Assembly: GCA_963920635.1 (NCBI GenBank)
Contig: OY987303.1
Span: forward strand, 42,345,223-42,409,222
DNA from: Pseudeuparius sepicola
Lineage: Eukaryota; Arthropoda; Insecta; Coleoptera; Anthribidae
Direction: 5' to 3'
Length of the DNA stretch: 64,000 bases
Shown piece after piece: positions 46,666 to 57,815 of this stretch. The notes beneath the pieces are model-generated. The model was not told where the DNA came from and did not search any database. It was given only the letters and a program-made list of their open reading frames with translations. A program made the position numbers and the translations under genes. Position 1 is the stretch's first letter, and every line of letters begins with the position of its first letter.

Positions 46666-48049
46666 CCTGAAAATTAAATTACAAAGATTTATGTACACGG
46701 GGATAGTATGTCAAAATTTCAAAAGTTATGATTAGAAGAATACCTCAATAGTGTTGCAAATCTAATTTAATTCGTTTATAATAGGTATATAATACATAAA
46801 ACCTACGGTATTAGGTAGGAATCATGTTAAAAATGTTATCGTAGAAATGTTTATTTGACACCTACAAGTAAATTTTATAATAACATAATTTCCAGACTTT
46901 TATTTTACTCCATATGTAGTATATGGTCCCGATTACTCGCAAAAAATGCCTTATGTATATTTATTATAAACAAAGGGTGCGTTTAAGGTTACATCAAAAT
47001 GCGAGCGCCTTCAAGCAAGTGGTCATACCTCTTATGCATGTATTATCGTCTTTGTTTGACACATCTGACAAATGATGAAAATAATATGTGCATTATTAAA
47101 TCCGCGATTGCGATTGCGCCAGTGTGTTTGAACCTTGGACCTAAATGTTCTAATTGAAAGTTTATTTCTTCAAAAAATTGTTTTTTCGATGAAATGTTTT
47201 TCGAGAAAACATTTTCATAACATTGTTTTTCGATGAAATTTCCGCAACCATTGTGTAGGTATAGTTAATTTGTTCGAGTTTGGTCTAAAACTGTCCTATA
47301 ACCATAAGAACAGTCTACCGCTTGCTTTTTTAGTTGATAAGCATAGGTTTGTTGTTAACACGCATGCGCGGGACAATACTAGAACAGTTCTAGGACGGCT
47401 TCTAGAGTGAACTCGAACAAACCAAATTAGTTTAACGGTTTTCGATAGTCTATCGATAGTATTCGATAGTAACATCATATCGGTTTTATTCGATAGTATA
47501 ACAATTGATAGTTGCACGCCTCTATTTTAAAGTATTAAATAAAATGTAAAAGGTGAATATTGTCAAAAGGTCTCCAAAATAGTGTCATAAGGTTTCAAAT
47601 AAGCCATATATGGCTTGTGTTTACTCCATTATCTATCTTCTCTCTATCACTCCTTTCTTGGGGTATCCTCTTACACGGGGTTTCCTATCAACAGTTTTTA
47701 TACAACCTTTCTTTAATTCTTTTGATTTCAGTAATTTTTTGTGCTGTTTAGTCAATACTCTTACTAGTAAGGCAATTTAAAGGAAACGGAGTGCCATCGA
47801 GTTTTATAATTGATTATTTTCTTTCTTCTTGGTTGTCGAAGTTTTGGACCAAGTCTAGTTATATGAAATGTGTCCGCAAAGACAATCCCAAAGACAATCC
47901 CATCTTTGGTGTCCGACATTTCCGAGGACGATTCCTCAGGCATTTTTAAGATACAAAATTCATATAAACATTGGTCCGCAAAGCCTTCATTGTTGAGATA
48001 CACGCTAGGCTGTTAAAGATTTATTTTTGTTTTATAAATAATTTTTCAA
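46666..48049. other. Intergenic with CGATA-rich segment
   Basis: No gene is supported; open stretches at 47,560-47,751 and 48,003-47,764 lack family resemblance. Positions 47,295-47,510 carry regulatory-looking words described separately. The rest is AT-rich. Confidence 0.4.
47340..47510. promoter_or_regulatory. CGATA cluster and NRF1-like site
   Basis: Five CGATA(G) words lie within 60 bp (47,443-47,502), one inside CTATCGATAG, which is close to the DRE/BEAF-32 consensus TATCGATA. About 80 bp upstream lies ACGCATGCGCGG, an NRF1/Ewg-type site, followed by a near-palindrome CTAGAACAGTTCTAG. In insects such combinations mark housekeeping promoters or insulators. No transcript start or adjacent gene is identifiable here. 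Confidence 0.35.
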
Positions 48050-48195
48050 TTAATGTCGATATTTGGACGAAAATTGGTACTGTTTTTTTAACCAAGTTTC
48101 GCCAAATATCGACATTAATTCAAATATTATTTGCTTACTAATGAATTTTTATCTTCAAAATACCTGATGCCGGACACTTATTAAAAAACACCCTG
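48050..48195. repeat. Small hairpin repeat beside a foldback end
   Basis: TTAATGTCGATATTTGG (about 48,051) and CCAAATATCGACATTAA (about 48,103) form a 17-bp stem around a 35-base loop. A terminal motif, ACACCCTGTATA, follows at about 48,189, so this is the right part of a truncated foldback. Confidence 0.6.
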
Positions 48196-48199
48196 TATA

Positions 48200-48717
48200 T
48201 TTACTGGCGCAAGGCAAGATTGTTTTTTTTTTCTGTCAACAAAAATTGCACTCACGTGCTGATGTGGTAGTAATATAGCCGATCGAGTTTTATTGGATAT
48301 TTCATTACGTCCGTTGGACGCTGACAGGTTATCGCGTTACGAGACAACACAACTTTCATAACAGGACGCAGTCCTCAGGTGGAAATTCCGAAGGTCCACT
48401 GCTCCTTTCCCACCCGCTAGCCTGAAGGGAAATGTAAGTGAAACGGAATTTGATATAAATATATTGCCTCCCGAGCAGGTCCAGTATGTACGAGATAAAT
48501 AATGTAAGGCCGTAATAAAATATGGCTGGTCCAGTAGCGGTAACATACCCGGCCAGGGTTGGAAGCTTTAATAAAAACGTCAGAAGTTTCGGCTTGACGA
48601 TATAGGGCCTGGCCAAGAGTCGACGCCTACGTATATCGACCCTTATAGGTTTCACTAGACAACATAGTACGTACAGGATGTTGCGTCGTGATAAAAATAA
48701 TTTTCCATTTGCGGCTA
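48200..48717. other. GC-richer unique island beside the mariner insertion
   Basis: No gene is supported. Unique sequence with words such as TCACGTGCTGATG, CCGTAATAAAATATGG and GCTTTAATAAAAACG. It could be non-coding host regulatory DNA, into whose edge the mariner at 48,720 inserted. Confidence 0.35.
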
Positions 48718-48719
48718 TA

Positions 48720-50609
48720 CAGTGTGACCCATTTGTTTTGGGGTCAGTCTGTAAAAAGTGTATCAATCGTGCGATTTGGCTGATTTTTTTTTTAAATTGT
48801 AGAGCTCGATGAACTGCACATTTTGAACAAAAATTGCCTGGTTCGCATAAAATCCAAAGCCTACTATGACCGTTTTTATGAGCAAAATTTTAAGAGCACC
48901 CCTCGAAATGGGTATGTACAAAATTTCATCAAAATATTTCAAGTAATAACGATTTTGTAGAAAAATTAAAAATTCAGCCAAGGTACGTCTTTATTTTCAA
49001 AAATTCAAAGTTGGCCATGGAAAATAATTGAATTGTAATAATACAGCCTTATGCTTATAAACACAAAACATAAAAACAATTAAAATTATAAAATTTTTGT
49101 AACTTCTACCAAGCCTCCATTTTCTACAATGCATTTGTCGTTCCTCTTGCGTACATTCAAAATTACATTTCGTATTTGCTGTGGAGTAATTTCCTCACAA
49201 CTACGGTTTATCCTAGCTTGCAGTTCTTGTAAATTATGGGGTCTTGACTTATAAACATTTTGCTTAAGTGTACCCCAAAGAAAAAAATCTAAAGGAGTTA
49301 AGTCCGGAGATCTCGGTGGCCACTCACAGAAAGGACTATTTCGCCCTATCCAACAGTTTTCAAAATTATTATCTAGCCAGTTTCTGATTAAACGAGCATT
49401 ATGAATAGGACTGCCATCTAACTGTAACTTTAAATTTAAACGGTATCTTAATGGTAACTCATCTAAAGCATTTCTAAATTCAATTTCTAGAAAATTCAAG
49501 AAGCCAGCCGCATTCAAATTCCCTTCAAAGAAAAATGGGCCAATTATTCTGTCGCGTAGTATTCCACACCAAACGTTAATTTTTTGTGAATATTGTCTCC
49601 TTGCATTTATTATAAACTCTGGATTTTCAGCTGACCAGTGACGGCAGTTTTGACTTGATACTACACCATTTGTAGTAAACGTGGCTTCGTCGGTGAATAA
49701 AATTTCATTTAAAAAGTTGCCATTATGGAGATATTCACCTTGCAGCCAATAGCAAAATTCTAATCTTCTCTCCTCATCTCCTGGTTCCAGGGTGTGCAAA
49801 AATTTTGGCTTAAACGGTTTTATTTAGTTTTGTCTCAAACATCTCCTTATACTCTCTCTGGGTATATGAAGGTCTAAACTAGCCGTTCGAACACTATTTC
49901 GAGGATTGTCACTAAAGTATTGCAGAATTTGATTGTTATTTTCAACAAGTCCACGGCGTCCATTTTGCCTAGTTTTTAATAAATTTTTAGAAATCGATCC
50001 AGTTTCATCAAAAATATTGTTTATACGTTGTACAGTACTTCGACTCACTGATCTACCTGGGTGTCTATTGTTAAATTCGGCCGCAGCTTCTGCTGCCGAG
50101 CGCTCGTTGTCGCCCACGAGTCGAACAATTTCTATTTTTTCTCTTATGCTTAAATATTCCATAATTATGATAATTAATTGTATTGAGCACAAACAATTTC
50201 TGAACTCAATTTAGACAGTTTGACACTCAATAAAAGTAAACAATTCAATTATTTTCCATGGCCAACTTTGAATTTTTGAAAATAAAGACGTACCTTGGCT
50301 GCATTTTTAATTTTTCTACAAAATCGTTATTACTTGAAATATTTTGATGAAATTTTGTACATACCCATTTCGAGGGGTGCTCAATCCATTGGCGCACACA
50401 GATTTTTTCAAAAAAAAAACGCTAATATGGTTTCTTAAAATTTTGCTCATAAAAACGGTCATAGTAGGCTTTGGATTTTATGCGAACCAGGCAATTTTTG
50501 TTCAAAATGTGCAGTTCATCGAGCTCTACAATTTAAAAAAAAAAATCAGCCAAATCGCACGATTGATACACTTTTTACAGACTGACCCCAAAACAAATGG
50601 GTCACACTG
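48720..50609 (-). mobile_element. Mariner-like transposon, near-complete
   Basis: A 1.89-kb element with CAGTGTGACCCATTTG ends, flanked by TA duplications, with long terminal inverted repeats: about 300 bp on the left (which has lost about 60 bp present at 28,376-28,437) and about 370 bp on the right. It carries one transposase gene on the minus strand. It is the parental type of the MITE at 28.2 kb. It lies between unique DNA and a foldback that starts only 7 bp beyond its right end. Confidence 0.92.
49086..50162 (-). pseudogene. Mariner-like transposase, one in-frame stop
   Basis: Cuts and pastes the element at TA sites. It starts at the ATG at 50,162 (an upstream ATG at 50,192 would add ten hydrophobic residues). 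The N-terminal helix-turn-helix region has SIREKIEIVRLV, RSAAEAAAEFN and SRSTVQRINNIF; a second HTH follows around NSVRTASLDLHIPRESIRR. The frame is broken once by TAA at about 49,824, then continues in the same frame with LFTDEATF (Asp 1), KLQLDGSPIHNARL (Asp 2) and PRSPDLTPLDFFLWG (Asp 3), with 42 residues between Asp 2 and Asp 3 and 90 between Asp 1 and 2. About 358 codons, the normal size for mariner-type transposases. Apart from the single stop it looks intact, so the insertion is young. Confidence 0.9.
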
Positions 50610-50615
50610 TATATG

Positions 50616-51864
50616 TACAGGGTGTCCAACTTTAAAACTGTACAAATCCGTAAAATCTTCATTTTTGGAGATAATCGCCTAAACTTTTTTTTGATTGAAA
50701 GGCCTTCAAAAACCGCTTCTTTTAACCTTCCTACCATTTTCAAAAAGCAAATCCAGGGCCGGCTGCGACTTTTTTTATACCCTCGATTTTCACGGAAACC
50801 ATTAGCGATTTTTTTATTTAAAACCTGACACCACAGCGTTAATCAGAACACCCCAAAAAAACCCTATATACCAAATTTGAATAAAAAATATACAGGGAGT
50901 TCCATTCTGTAGGGTGTCAAAGTTGAGCAAAATAGGAATTTTAAAGGCATCTGGCGAGTCAAGTGTGCCATGAAATCCCTTCAAAACAGTTGAATGGTTA
51001 ACAGGACCACTCAAAATGTTGGTGGGAAAATATTTACTATAAAAATATGCAGGGTATTTTTCTCTGAGCCATCTCAAAATTCTGAAATTTTATAAAATTT
51101 ATACGGATCAAGATTGCTCTGGAATCATTGAAAAAATATTGATAAACACAAAAGTAATTTATTTCTTTACAAAATGCCAACCAACAAATAAAAACAATTT
51201 AAATTATTGGACGTATCTCAACAAAGTCACTGTCTAAGATGATACATTTTCTGTGCATTTCCTGTTGTGGCACACCAGCAACCTTAACTGATATGGACTT
51301 ACTGACTGGCAGGTTTCTGTATTTTTTTTAGATTTAGTTCGTTTATAGTGTGTGGAGCGGTTTTGATATACTCGATTTTTAACCCGTATAAAGTTCCAAA
51401 AATTCAGTAATTTGAGGTGGCACAGATAAGAACACTCTGTATATTTTGTATTGGACCTTTGCACACCAACACCTTGAGTGGTCCTATTGACCATTCAACT
51501 GTTTTGCGGGTATTCCATGGCACACTTGACTCGGCAGATGCCTTTAAAATTCCTATTTTGCTCTATTTTGACACCCTCCAGGACGGAACTCCCTGTATAT
51601 TTTTTGTTAAAATTTGGTATATGGGGGTTTTGGGGTGTTCTGATTAACGCTGTGGAGTCAAATTTCGCTAAATGGTTTTCGTGAAAATCGGGGGTATAAA
51701 AAAATCGCAGCCGGCCCTGGATTTGCATTTTGAAAATGGTAGGAAAGTCAAAAGAAGCGGTTTTTGAAGGCCTTTCAAACAAAAAAAGTTTAGGCGATTA
51801 TCTCCAAAAATAAAGATTTTACGGATTTGTACAGTTATAAAGTTGGACAGTTGGACACCCTGGA
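50616..51864. mobile_element. Foldback element, 1.25 kb
   Basis: TACAGGGTGTCCAACTTTAA at 50616 is inverted near 51,864. Arms are about 415 bp (to about 51,030 and from about 51,455) with shared ATCCAGGGCCGGCTGCGA near 50,755 and its inverse near 51,705. The loop of about 425 bp is unique and AT-rich. It encodes no protein. Confidence 0.8.
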
Positions 51865-53600
51865 GAGCTGACTTTTCCCGGTAGAACTAGGATAGCATTC
51901 GCTCAAGTACTGCGGAAAACCCCAAGAAACCGCAGTGATCCCAGTGAGTGTAGGACCATATTAGTAAAGTGCAAATGTGTAAAAAAATGTTCTACAGGTG
52001 TTTTTTTTTTTCGATTTTAGCCTCCCCTCCAAAGTAATTCCAGCTTTAAGTGGAACAAAAAATTTGGTTTTGATTTCTTTCTCAAAAACGGTTGAATCTA
52101 GAAACTTGAATTTTGGGACACGTTACCATGTAAGATGGAAGACGGAAAACACTTTACGGTACAATTACTTTTTGCGCCATATGCATCCTAATAAGAGTAG
52201 AAATCCGAAACACCTATTCGTCTTTTTTATATAAGTTTCACTCTTGATATTTTTTCACATTGCTGGGCCTTGAAGTTCACTTTATGATTGAGTTTTGCGG
52301 GCTTTAAGTGATACTTTATCGTCCTAGGGCGCAATAAAACCCTAGGGCGTTAACGTTACTTTAACGCCCGCTAAATTGACAGTCGCGTTCCGTAAAAATT
52401 GATACCTTTACTCCGTTTTAAATAAGAAAAATAATAATCGAGGCATTCAGTTTTATTAAGCAAATATAAAACAACAACAAAAATTTATATATATCCCTAA
52501 ATTTTTATATTACCGTAATCGTTGCAACTAATAATATATAATATAAAATATAGCTAACATGAAAACTGAGTTTATTGATTCCGTTGCTAAGCCACCGACG
52601 CGACGGGACAAAGCCGCCTCATTATTTAGTTCTTTATTTACGCAAATAGATACATGCTTGCCTTATATCCCAGCAGTGAATAAAATTTTGTATGAATCTC
52701 GGGCATTATAAGGCGTTATTATCTTCAAGCTAGGGGCTTTAAACGCCTACTTAACGCCTTTGATACTATTTTGTTCCGTATTTAAATGACAATTATTGTT
52801 GACACTGACGATTACATAGGCTGGTGTTATTTTTGTTATTTCCATATTTTACTGTTTCCGAGCGCGGTAGGGAATACTTTTTCCTAGATTTAAGCCTGGT
52901 TCATACAGCTTCTTTATCTTTTAATTTTTCTTTATCTTTAAGAAAAATTAAATGTCATTGGTCAGTTCAAATCAAGGGACAAATGCCGTTGGTTATTTCT
53001 TAAAGATAAAGTCAAATTAAAATATAAAGAAGCTGCATGAATAAGGCATTAGACATTTAAATAAAAAAAATAGACACTGACTACTATTTTAAGTTTTTAA
53101 ATTTGTCCGAAACATTTTTTTATTTTAATTTTCATTATAGGTATAGGAAAAGTATTCACTACCACATTCGAAAATGCCGTCAAATAAGAAAATCGCAAGA
53201 AAGACACGTGCCTACTATGTTTTTATGTAATCATGAGTGACACTAACTGTTAAGTATTTAAGTACGGAACAAAACAGAAGTTGAATTTTTTTAGACAAAC
53301 CATTAACTTAATGAAAATATATTGAAAGTAAAAAAGTTTATAAATTAATTGAGTTACATAATACAAATTTTATTTTTAAATAAATTAACTTACAAAAAAG
53401 TTCTATAACAAAGAGGAATAGGAAGTGTTTCGGGTTTCTATAACCTTAGTGGGCATATAGAGCGCAAAAAGAAATTCTACCGTAAAGTGTTTTCCACATT
53501 GTTCGTGACGTGTTCCGAAATACAAGTTTCTAGATTCATCCGTTTTTGAGGAAAAAAATAGAAACATAAATTTTTGCCTTTTTAAGGCTCTAATAACTAG
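51865..53600. repeat. Nested inverted-repeat elements
   Basis: Outer arms at about 52,040-52,235 and 53,400-53,590 match in inverted orientation (CTCAAAAACGG, GAATCTAGAAACTTG, GGAAAACACTTTACGGTA). Inside, a second pair (TTTTGTTCCGTATTTAAATG near 52,770; inverse near 53,270) encloses a third, MITE-sized pair (CATACAGCTTCTTTATCTTT near 52,902; inverse near 53,020). Positions 52,300-52,760 between them hold several GGCGTTAA/TTAACGCC words. No protein is encoded. Confidence 0.65.
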
Positions 53601-55214
53601 TGGCGGCTTGTTCTAAAGGGCACAAGGGCACGTGCCCCACTTATCACCACGATAAACGGAAAGAAATAAAGAACTTAGCATGTCGTTCAATGCATTATTC
53701 TATTTTTACATAGAATTTCTAACGATGGTATCAAACTTTCCTTCCGCGGGCGCTAGGCATGCACTACTAACGCTCAAAACAGACAAAATTATCTTCCGGG
53801 GAACAACTCGCAATGTACCTATTTCTGGTATGGTTCGGCTGACTTCGGGAATCTTCGCCATACGCGATTATACCGTCGTTTTGGGGCACCGAGCGCCGTG
53901 TCTCCAGTGTACGTCTGGCGTCTGGCCAGGGTTTTGCATGCGTTCTTGTTTTCGGTTTCGGAGCATGGCGCGTGTGTGAATTCTAAGAATTGAGTGAGAA
54001 GTGACCTTTATTATCAATGATGGAACCAGCGGAGTTAATTGTGTGCAAAATCTTTTAAAAAAACCCTCTATCATTTGATGAGAAACTTTTAATTAAGAAC
54101 AAAGGAAGGCCTATTAAACTACACTTTTGAGGTTGACAAAAATGCACTTCACAAGTGGCCATAGTGAAGTCCATTTTTCTCAAAAGGGGAGGTGTAAGGG
54201 ACCAGTGCATTCACCCTCTTGACCCTCTTTACGAAATGCCTATACTGCTAAATCCGCATACAATATTATCCACGTTATAGAATATCGCAATAGGTTTAAT
54301 TAGGTAGGTAACTGGTGTTTAGCAAGTAAGCAATATTGTAGTACTAAGTAGAACAATCACTTTTGTAACAAGAAGGTTGTCGACATTCAATCATTCAATA
54401 TACGTTTGTCTTAGTATAAAGACGTCCCGCTTTTCATTTCATTACACTGCTGCCCTAGAGCAAGAGAGAATATTTCCGGAAATTTTTTGAGTTGCCATGA
54501 CAACGAAGCAAAAAACGAGCCTCTGATTGGTCAAAAAAGGTAGGTATGGAATTTTCGCTGAAATCGTCACCTGATAGGTTACTATTTTGAAAACTATTAT
54601 AACTATTTCATTAGTTCATATTGGCAGGCATTGAATTCTCATGTAAATGTTTGTCCTGGCAACTGATGATCAAATATTAATAACGCATTTGAAAGCATTT
54701 TTTGTTTGACATCTTTTAATATTTCGTGTGCAAATATTGTATCAATCAGTTAGGGGCGAGTTTCGGACCCTCCGGTTCCGCTTTAGAGTTTATGTATACA
54801 GGCCTTGGTCTCCGTCTTGTCGGTGTGCTTTGCATTTTCAATTCAACAAAATTTTTCTTACATATTTAAAAATTTGCTTGTACATGGCTTTAGACTAGGT
54901 ATTCCTGTTTCACCATAAACGAAAATTACATGCTTTCAAAATTTTAGTTGAATCCTTTCCATTCGAAGCTTGCTTCCAGCATTTACAATAGCGGCATATT
55001 CCAAATTTCATCGAACAAACCCTAATTACAATGGCAAAAGTGGCTCAATAGCGATAAAGTCTCATTAATTTTAATCGACGTTTTGATAGAAAGGTGTTGT
55101 ATAATATAAAGGCAAGATCACGGCCTCTCAATATACATATATCATTGAATTTTGTATGCCTACGTTCTTCTGTAAAATTATGAGCAAAATTTATTCCCCT
55201 TACGGTACATAATT
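53601..55214. other. Intergenic, no gene recognised
   Basis: Mixed DNA. Positions 53,720-53,960 are GC-rich with open frames on both strands (for example 53,680-53,979) that resemble nothing known to me. The rest is AT-rich without recognisable repeats. Confidence 0.35.
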
Positions 55215-55755
55215 AACAGTAATATTCTTTTCTTGAAATCGGCAGTGAAGTGTCCCAAAATCGTCTTTAAAAGCTCAGAAATCGGCACTGAAGTAGCCCA
55301 TTATTGTACGATTTTTTCAATAAGTAGGCCTTGGCGCGATGTAAACATCAAACGTCAAACGCGGAGCCATCGCCCGTCAAAAGTGACCATATATTCAAAA
55401 ACCCGGCCAATAAAGGCACATTGCGAAATTGTTACCTATATATAGCAGCGCAATCCTTCAGTATACATATTTTAGTAGGTTTGAATATCAATAGATTTGT
55501 TATGGAGGCTGCACAACAAGCAACAGTTTGGTTCTGTTCTGTTGGAAAGCGCCGCGTGCCTTGTCGTACTTTACCTATGTAGAGCGATCGTCCAAGTCAA
55601 GCTACACTGAGCGCAATCGGTTCATGGACGGGTGCTTAATAAAACTTTTTTTTTTTCGATTTTGTTTATTTGCCTCGGCCAGAGGCCTCGGCAACTAACT
55701 TCCACATGAGTCATAAAATGTTGAACTTCAGTGCCTTGGTACATAAATAACTATT
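55215..55755 (+). repeat. Dispersed 5S-like repeat, copy F
   Basis: A nearly complete copy: 5' block (TTGAAATCGGCAGTGAAGTG), middle block (GGAGGCTGCACAACAAGCA), 5S-like stretch (GAGCGATCGTCCAAGTCAAG), TTAATAAAACTTTT, and palindromic tail GCCTCGGCCAGAGGCCTCGGC ending CTTGGTACATAAATAAC. Closest to copies A and D. Confidence 0.65.
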
Positions 55756-55919
55756 ATGAATGAGCTCGCTGGAAAGTACACAAAAGCAAATTTGTGATGA
55801 ATGAATGATGAATTTAAAATTATTGTCTTTTATGCATCTTAGCAAAGTTAGGCAAAAAAGTGAAATGTATTAGTATGCTGTCACTGATATACTTTTTAGA
55901 ATGGATGTATGTAGACGCA

Positions 55920-56095
55920 AATTAGGATACGAGACCACGGCAATTGCTTTTTAAAAACAATTTATTAGAGAACGGAGTACAAGACTGGTTACATCTGGGG
56001 TTTTTACATCTTTTATAACATTAGAGAAGTGTTGAGTATACAAAATCATATTACACTTAATTTCTGGATTTGCTTCCTCTCGTGGGAACGTAACT
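55920..56095 (-). repeat. 3' LTR of errantivirus-like element
   Basis: On the minus strand the LTR runs AGTTACGTTCCC ... CGTATCCTAATT (176 bp), the AGTTA...TAAYT boundaries typical of errantiviruses. A purine-rich tract (TAAGGGATGGAGGAG) stands directly before it, a TATA-like TTATAAAAG lies 70-80 bp inside and AATAAA about 50 bp before the end. No second copy was found near the gag end. Confidence 0.65.
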
Positions 56096-56160
56096 CCTCC
56101 ATCCCTTAGAAACGAGCACAGGGTGCGAGGTGATTTTAAATTGTTAATTGTTAAAATATT

Positions 56161-57815
56161 TCAAAAGATATCTTTGTTATTTTCTTTTTCTTTTTGTTTT
56201 TTTATAATATGTTTTTGATAGAAAAATTTAATTAAAAATGAGAGTAAGGTTATTATTATTATGAGGTAAATCAATATAGTCCAGAAACTAAGTTGGTTAA
56301 AATGAATCGGTACTTCAGAAATATTTTCTAATTTTTCTTTTTGCAAATTAAAGCATTTTTGATATTATTAAATTCATTTGTGTTTACAGAATTCAATTTA
56401 AAATTTCTAAAATTAACAATCAAATCAGAATGAACATTATTTTCGAAATTTAAACTAGGTAAAACAATATTTTTATAATTAATTTTTGAGCTTTGATAAA
56501 TTCTAATATTAAAGTCATTCACTTGCACTTCACAGTTCACTTCCATTTCTAACACAAAGGTTCCGTTTAAGGGTAGTTTTTGTTCACTGGATCCGCAGAA
56601 TAGGGTAGCTATAGTCTCTTTGGGGGCGATAATTAACCATTGATTGTTTTCCATCTTATGTACTCGGAGTTCGGGAACTTCTACAGGAATTTGTTGACAC
56701 GACGTGGAGTTTTTGATAAAATTTAAAAGACTGACTTCGCATGGAGCGTTAGTTTCTATTTTGGCTGGACTATGTTCATGGCACAGGTATTCTTCGGTGG
56801 TAATTTCTTGGCATTGCTTGTCCGTTGAGATATAATATTGCTCATTAAGGAGAAGGTATTTCTCTTGAGGAAGGATTAGTTTGAATTTATTGTTTTTCGC
56901 GGGAGTTGGTATAGGATAAAGTCGATAGTAGCTGTAATTTTCTTGAAGCACTAATGGAATTTCTATTATAAAGAATAATTGATTTCCTTTGCTGTAACTT
57001 TTTATGTTTACTATTTTTTCAAATAATAATATGTTTTCAGTTATAGTGTCAAAAGGTAATTTGAATTTGTACAAATGCTTCTTGATTGATTTTAATTCTA
57101 TTAATAAATCTAGCGGCTCAATTATTGAATTGTGTAAGGTATTTAATTTTGAAAATGTTATTGCAACTTCAAGTTTTTCTAAAATGTCGTATATCGTCTG
57201 ATATGCCAGTGATATCTGAGAGATTACCATATCTATTTCAAAATATCTGAAAACTTCTATAGTTTCTATACTGTTTGCTTTAATAACTTCTTCTACGTTT
57301 TTCAATCTAGCATCTAATACTTCCTCGTTATGGCTAAGTAAATCTGTAGTATTCTTAAATTTGGTAATAGATCTTTCCAAAAGGGTTATTTGTTCTTTTA
57401 CAAGAGTCTTCAATTTTTGTTCATTTTGTGAAAGTGTAAATAAAGCTGAATCATATTTTTGTGCGTCTGTTTGATCCAAGTTTCCAGTTATTGTTTTAAT
57501 TAAAGTGCCTAAGGGATCAAGTATGCCTCTTTTCTTTCTTATTATTGGGTTTATTTGATTAATTTGTGAAATAATTTTGTTTTCCAAAACATTAATTAAG
57601 TTGTAGGAGTTATGAAATTCTTTTTTATAAGTAGATGAGTAATTAAAGCTATTCTTGAGTTCTGAAAACTTGCCATGAATAGTGTAAAATTGTTCAACTA
57701 TTTTTGTTACATCAAAAGTTTGAATAAATGACCATTTATCAGTGGCGACTTTTGCATTTCCTAATTTTAAAGGTAGAAGTCCTGGATTTTCATTAAGGTT
57801 GTGAAATTTTGGCAT
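56161..57815 (-). pseudogene. Envelope glycoprotein, errantivirus type
   Basis: Putative membrane-fusion protein that in this group lets the element behave as an insect retrovirus. The main frame is 495 residues (57,815-56,328). It has a furin-type cleavage site RKKR at residues 93-96 followed by a GILDPLG-type fusion start, a long heptad-like helical region (about residues 120-190) and several Cys residues in the C-terminal half. The transmembrane segment (22 hydrophobic residues, with a basic tail) lies in another frame at 56,346-56,161, so a frameshift in an A-rich run near 56,335-56,345 separates it. No signal peptide is encoded at the start; errantivirus env is usually made from a spliced RNA. 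Its start overlaps the pol stop as TAATG. Similar to the baculovirus F-protein-like envs of gypsy relatives. Confidence 0.82.

Noticed and set aside
53600..53660. AGTGGCGGCTTGTTC with GGGCACGTGCCCC as the end of a hAT-like transposon
   Set aside because: The wording resembles hAT-type ends I know, but no matching opposite end or target duplication was found.
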